From: Deltaproteobacteria bacterium
GTDB taxonomy: Bacteria > Myxococcota > UBA796 > SXON01
Reading direction: 5' to 3'
NCBI GenBank assembly: GCA_947483545.1
Contig: CANKNP010000199.1
Span: 1-9,594 of the forward strand
Length of the DNA: 9,594 nt
The position numbers were made by a program, and so were the translations under genes. Positions 7,094-9,594 of this stretch are shown one piece after another (the stretch's first letter is position 1; each line of letters begins with the position of its first letter). The notes under the pieces were generated by a model. That model was not told where the DNA came from, made no database searches, and saw only the letters and a list, made by a program, of their open reading frames with translations.

Positions 7094-8236
7094 TTGGCGT
7101 CTTCTGGCGATTCATGGCTTCGTACCTGGATTCTGGCCGGCGTTTGGGGCGTCCTGTTGTTGGGACTGTGGGCGGTCTCCCGCTCGCCAGAGCTCCGCGA
7201 GTGGTGGTGCGTCGACGGGCCGGGCGCGCAGGCGAGCCGGGGGATCGCGGAGGTGACCGCAGTGTTTCCGTTCAGCGTCGCGGAGGCGGGCGAGCTGGCC
7301 CTGGGCTTTGGTGTGGTGGTCTGGCTCCTCATCCGCCTCTTCGAGGCGATCACCAGGAGCACCGGCCGCGGCGCGTGGATGCGGGGCCTGCGCATGCTCA
7401 TTCGATGGGGCGGGCTGGGGCTGGTGTTATTTTATGGGCTTTGGGGGCTCAACTACAGTCGGAGCCCCCTGGACGTCCGTCTCGGTTGGCCCGAAGGCGG
7501 GGGCACGACCACGACGGGCGAGCTCGAGAGCCTCGCCGTGCTGCTACGAAGCGCGGCGAACGAGGACTATCTTGAGCTCCACGGCGTCGAGGACCTCGGT
7601 GTGGCGACGCCGCTGCCGCCGCGCGACCGCCTGGACGCGGCGCTGGTCCTCGCATGGCCCCGGGTGGAGGCGGTGCTTGGCCTCCCCAAGGGATTCGGAA
7701 GGGTGTGGCCCCCGGCAAAACCGAGGGAGATCCTGATCGTCTACGAGAAGCTCAACCTGCTCGGCATGTACAACCCCTTCTCCGCCGAGGCCCAGTTCAA
7801 CGGGGTAGCGCCGCCAATCCAGCTGGGCGTGGCGATCGCGCACGAGGGTGCCCATCAGCGCGGCATCGCGCCGGAAGATGAGGCCAACTTCATTGGCTTT
7901 GTATGTGCGCTCATGGCGGATGACCCCTTCTTCCGGTACAGCGCGCGGCTATTTGCGCATCGCCAGCTCACGCGGGAGGTGCAACGCCTCGACGTTGAGC
8001 GCGCGCAGGAGATCATCGCCGGGCGGCTACCGGGGGTGCAGCGGGACGTGGTGGAGGCTGCTCGCCACTGGGAGCGTCACGCGGGCCTGGTCGCCGACGC
8101 GGGCAGGAGCTTGAACGACGCCTATCTCAAGACCAACGGCGTCGAGGACGGGGTGGAGGCCTACTCCCGAAGCGCCGCCTTGATCCTGGCGTGGTGGAGG
8201 ATCGACCCCGATGCTGTCCTGGGCGATGGATGGTGA
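7094..8236 (+). CDS. DUF3810-like membrane protein with an HExxH metalloprotease motif
   Basis: From the TTG at 7094 the protein has 380 residues. Three probable membrane helices (about 10-28, 67-85 and 103-120) are followed by GLWGLNYSRSP (115-125), a mixed region, REILIVYEKLNLLGMYNPFS (211-230) and a large soluble domain. AHEGAHQRG (249-257) contains HEGAH, an HExxH zinc-binding motif. EDEANFIGF (261-269) follows, and E263 is a possible third ligand. This order matches DUF3810 proteins, known mainly from Firmicutes and Bacteroidota and suspected to be membrane metalloproteases. The frame is open upstream to 6959, inside the OPT gene, but that extension is Arg/Ser-rich shadow sequence. TTG at 7094 lies one base after the OPT stop, behind a G-rich stretch (7084-7088). 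The catalytic activity and substrate are inference. Confidence 0.82.
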   Translation: MASSGDSWLRTWILAGVWGVLLLGLWAVSRSPELREWWCVDGPGAQASRGIAEVTAVFPFSVAEAGELALGFGVVVWLLIRLFEAITRSTGRGAWMRGLRMLIRWGGLGLVLFYGLWGLNYSRSPLDVRLGWPEGGGTTTTGELESLAVLLRSAANEDYLELHGVEDLGVATPLPPRDRLDAALVLAWPRVEAVLGLPKGFGRVWPPAKPREILIVYEKLNLLGMYNPFSAEAQFNGVAPPIQLGVAIAHEGAHQRGIAPEDEANFIGFVCALMADDPFFRYSARLFAHRQLTREVQRLDVERAQEIIAGRLPGVQRDVVEAARHWERHAGLVADAGRSLNDAYLKTNGVEDGVEAYSRSAALILAWWRIDPDAVLGDGW

Positions 8237-8283
8237 GGTCAAGGGGCCCCGGACAGTTCCTGGCAGCGTGCTCGACATGGACC

Positions 8284-8311
8284 TTGGCAGCGCGGGGCCG
8301 TCCGTTAGACT
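8284..8311 (+). promoter_or_regulatory. Candidate sigma-70 promoter for the DUF4255 gene transcript
   Basis: TTGGCA (8284-8289), a 16-base spacer and TAGACT (8306-8311) match the -35 TTGACA at five of six positions and the -10 TATAAT at four of six. This is the best such pair I see in the window. It lies in the gap after the DUF3810 gene and points to the DUF4255 gene. Transcription would start near 8318, almost at a GTG (8319). Confidence 0.4.
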
Positions 8312-8837
8312 TGCGGCCGTGCCGTTCGACCCAACCCGCCGTTTGTCTCGTCCTCTGCCTGGTGCGCGCCAGGCCCGGGGGAGCGCATTGGCGGCGCGGG
8401 TCTTCCGCCGCGAAGAACATGAGGAACGTCCGCCACCAATCCCCATGCGGGATGGCGCCCAGGCGCATCCGGTCCCCGCGTTGCGCGCCACTCGGCGGCT
8501 GGCGACCGCCGCGCCCAACGCGCCGCTCCTTATCCGAATCGTCCGCTGGCCCTCACAGCTTTCTCCGGGTTCTCGCTTACGAAAACGTTACCTGGAAGAT
8601 CGCGCTGTTGACCGTACACGCGAGCCCCTGCCGCGGATCTCTGCTGCCCTTGCAGAATTCCACCGCGTGCGGTTTACTTCGCCGGTGGCGGTCCGCCCGA
8701 GGCCCTTCGCGGTGAGGCCGTCTCGCTGGGACTTGCTCCCTGATCTTACCCATCCTTCGTCATCCGCCCCCGGGGAATTGGTTGTTGAACTGCCGAATGA
8801 CCCTTCCGCTCGTGATGCCGCCGCTGGGCCGCGTCGC

Positions 8838-8842
8838 GGAGG
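8838..8842 (+). promoter_or_regulatory. Shine-Dalgarno GGAGG that fixes the TTG start of the DUF4255 gene
   Basis: GGAGG ends six bases before the TTG at 8849, an ideal spacing. The frame has a TGA at 8813-8815, and the only other nearby in-frame start is the ATG at 8897, well inside the conserved N-terminus, so this site decides the start. Confidence 0.7.
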
Positions 8843-8848
8843 TGCGCG

Positions 8849-9594
8849 TTGAACGCGTATGAGGCCGACAAGGTGCTGCGCGGCGTCGCGGGCGTCATGT
8901 CCGGGCGTAATGTCATCGGTGAGGTCACGGAAGCGATTCAGAAGTTCCTCCTCGACGGCTACAACCTGAGCGACGCTCCGCCGCGGATGGAGGAGGACCT
9001 CCAGTTTGTACCGAAGGACCGAGAAGAGGTCGTGTACGTCTACATGTACCGGATGTGCCAGAACCCGAACCTGCTCAACCGGAAGCGGCTCAGGCAGGCG
9101 CCGGTGTTCGTCAAGTCGGACGATGAGAGCGGTGAGGACGTCTACTACCATCGCCCGCCCCTGTTGTTGGACCTCTTCTACTATCTGGCGGTACACTCCA
9201 AGTTCAGGTCGGACGCCGAGCGGCTGATGGGCTGGGTGATGTTGCGGCTGAACGAGGCGACGCACCTGATCTACCGGCCCCGTCGTTTTGTACTGCCCGA
9301 CGGGCGAGAGGTCGACAGCCTGGGCCGTCAGTATGATCCGGCCAACTTTACGGGGTTCAAGGCTCCGGGTGGCGACGCCGCCGAAGACGAAGATGATGAC
9401 GGCCTATTTGTTGAGAAGGTCTCCCTCGCGATGGTCGACGACCTGACCCTGGGTGACGCGATCAACTTCTACACCCTCCAGGAGGCCCCCTTTCGTCCGT
9501 GGATGACGTATCGGGCGCGGGTCGCGCTGGATGGACCGCTTTATAAGAGTTCCGGCGGCGCTGCTGTGCGCATCGGTCGCCTGGAAAAGACGGA
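8849..9594 (+). CDS. DUF4255/Pvc16 N-terminal domain protein of a contractile injection-type particle (cut by right edge)
   Basis: The frame is open from TTG 8849 to the window end, giving at least 248 residues without a stop. Residues 1-45 form a helical start. VVYVYMYRMCQNPNLLNR (61-78) corresponds to the family's 'LYxVxxNPxLRN' strand. PPLLLDLFYYLAVHS (103-117) matches 'PPLxLDLxYLLT', and AERLMGWVMLRLNE (123-136) matches the 'LLGxAxxxLH' helix. After an acidic insert (179-185), DDLTLGDAINFYTL (197-210), FRPWMTYRARVALD (215-228) ends the domain. DUF4255 is the N-terminal domain of Pvc16/Afp16-type proteins, which are linked to tube or sheath termination in extracellular contractile injection systems and related tailocins. 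Third positions are about 80% G/C, as in a real gene. The sheath and tube genes, if present, lie outside the window. Family membership is fairly sure; the particle type is inference. Confidence 0.78.
   Translation, partial: MNAYEADKVLRGVAGVMSGRNVIGEVTEAIQKFLLDGYNLSDAPPRMEEDLQFVPKDREEVVYVYMYRMCQNPNLLNRKRLRQAPVFVKSDDESGEDVYYHRPPLLLDLFYYLAVHSKFRSDAERLMGWVMLRLNEATHLIYRPRRFVLPDGREVDSLGRQYDPANFTGFKAPGGDAAEDEDDDGLFVEKVSLAMVDDLTLGDAINFYTLQEAPFRPWMTYRARVALDGPLYKSSGGAAVRIGRLEKT

Larger units (their letters stand above)
8237..8848. other. 612-base gap before the DUF4255 gene
   Basis: No gene is convincingly supported. An open frame to 8852 (from ATG 8211, or GTG 8319) is rich in Arg and Pro, and over its first 40 codons second and third positions have similar G+C (about 60-65%), unlike the strongly G/C third positions of the real genes. 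It has no recognisable domain. Its stop overlaps the next start (TTGA at 8849-8852), so a coupled leader gene is not fully excluded. A sigma-70-like promoter lies at 8284-8311. Minus-strand open frames here look like chance. If transcribed from that promoter, the downstream gene would have a leader of about 530 bases. Confidence 0.55.

Noticed and set aside
6295..7401. Minus-strand open frame (368 codons) and plus-strand 5799-7058 frame (419 codons) inside the OPT region
   Set aside because: Both are Arg/Gly/His-rich shadows of the OPT and DUF3810 coding frames.
8319..8852. 177-codon open frame before the DUF4255 gene as a real gene
   Set aside because: Arg/Pro-rich, little third-position G/C bias and no domain. 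It is kept only as a possibility because of its TTGA overlap and promoter position.
1..9594. CRISPR arrays, insertion sequences, integrase or attachment sites
   Set aside because: No regularly spaced repeats, transposase or integrase motifs, or terminal inverted repeats with target duplications were seen.

Overview
The window is about 9.6 kb of GC-rich DNA (roughly two thirds G+C by eye), with every supported gene on the + strand. Third codon positions are strongly G/C, several starts appear to be TTG, and one gene resembles an Omp85-type outer-membrane barrel. Together these suggest a high-GC Gram-negative bacterium. A myxobacterium-like or other former 'deltaproteobacterial' lineage would fit, but that placement is inference and no taxonomic marker was searched.

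Layout. Positions 1-86 may hold the tail of an unidentified gene. Positions 87-422 are non-coding and contain dyad symmetries and a good sigma-54-type -24/-12 match. Next comes a tightly overlapping cluster: comM (a YifB/ComM AAA+ ATPase, 423-1979), a small DUF3006-like protein (1976-2245) and recA (2238-3290). A ~300-base non-coding gap with a strong GC hairpin follows. After it lie a 469-residue protein with an Omp85/BamA-like C-terminal barrel (3598-5007), an OPT-family transporter (5074-7092) and, one base after its stop, a DUF3810-like membrane protein with an HExxH motif (7094-8236). A 612-base gap carries a plausible sigma-70-type promoter. The right edge holds a gene running off the window (8849-9594+) whose product matches the DUF4255/Pvc16 N-terminal family, a component of contractile injection systems and related tail-like particles.

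How the genes may work together. comM and recA are functionally linked by known biology: ComM promotes branch migration during RecA-dependent recombination of incoming DNA. Their overlapping arrangement suggests co-expression from the upstream promoter. The OPT transporter and the HExxH membrane protein look translationally coupled and may share a role at the envelope. The DUF4255 gene is separated from everything to its left by a long gap and its own promoter candidate. It probably begins a new transcription unit, possibly a contractile injection system locus that lies outside the window.

No rRNA, tRNA, CRISPR array, insertion sequence or phage integration site was recognised. The most notable item is the truncated DUF4255/Pvc16-like gene. 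It has no stop codon in the window and starts with TTG, so it is easily missed by ORF calling.
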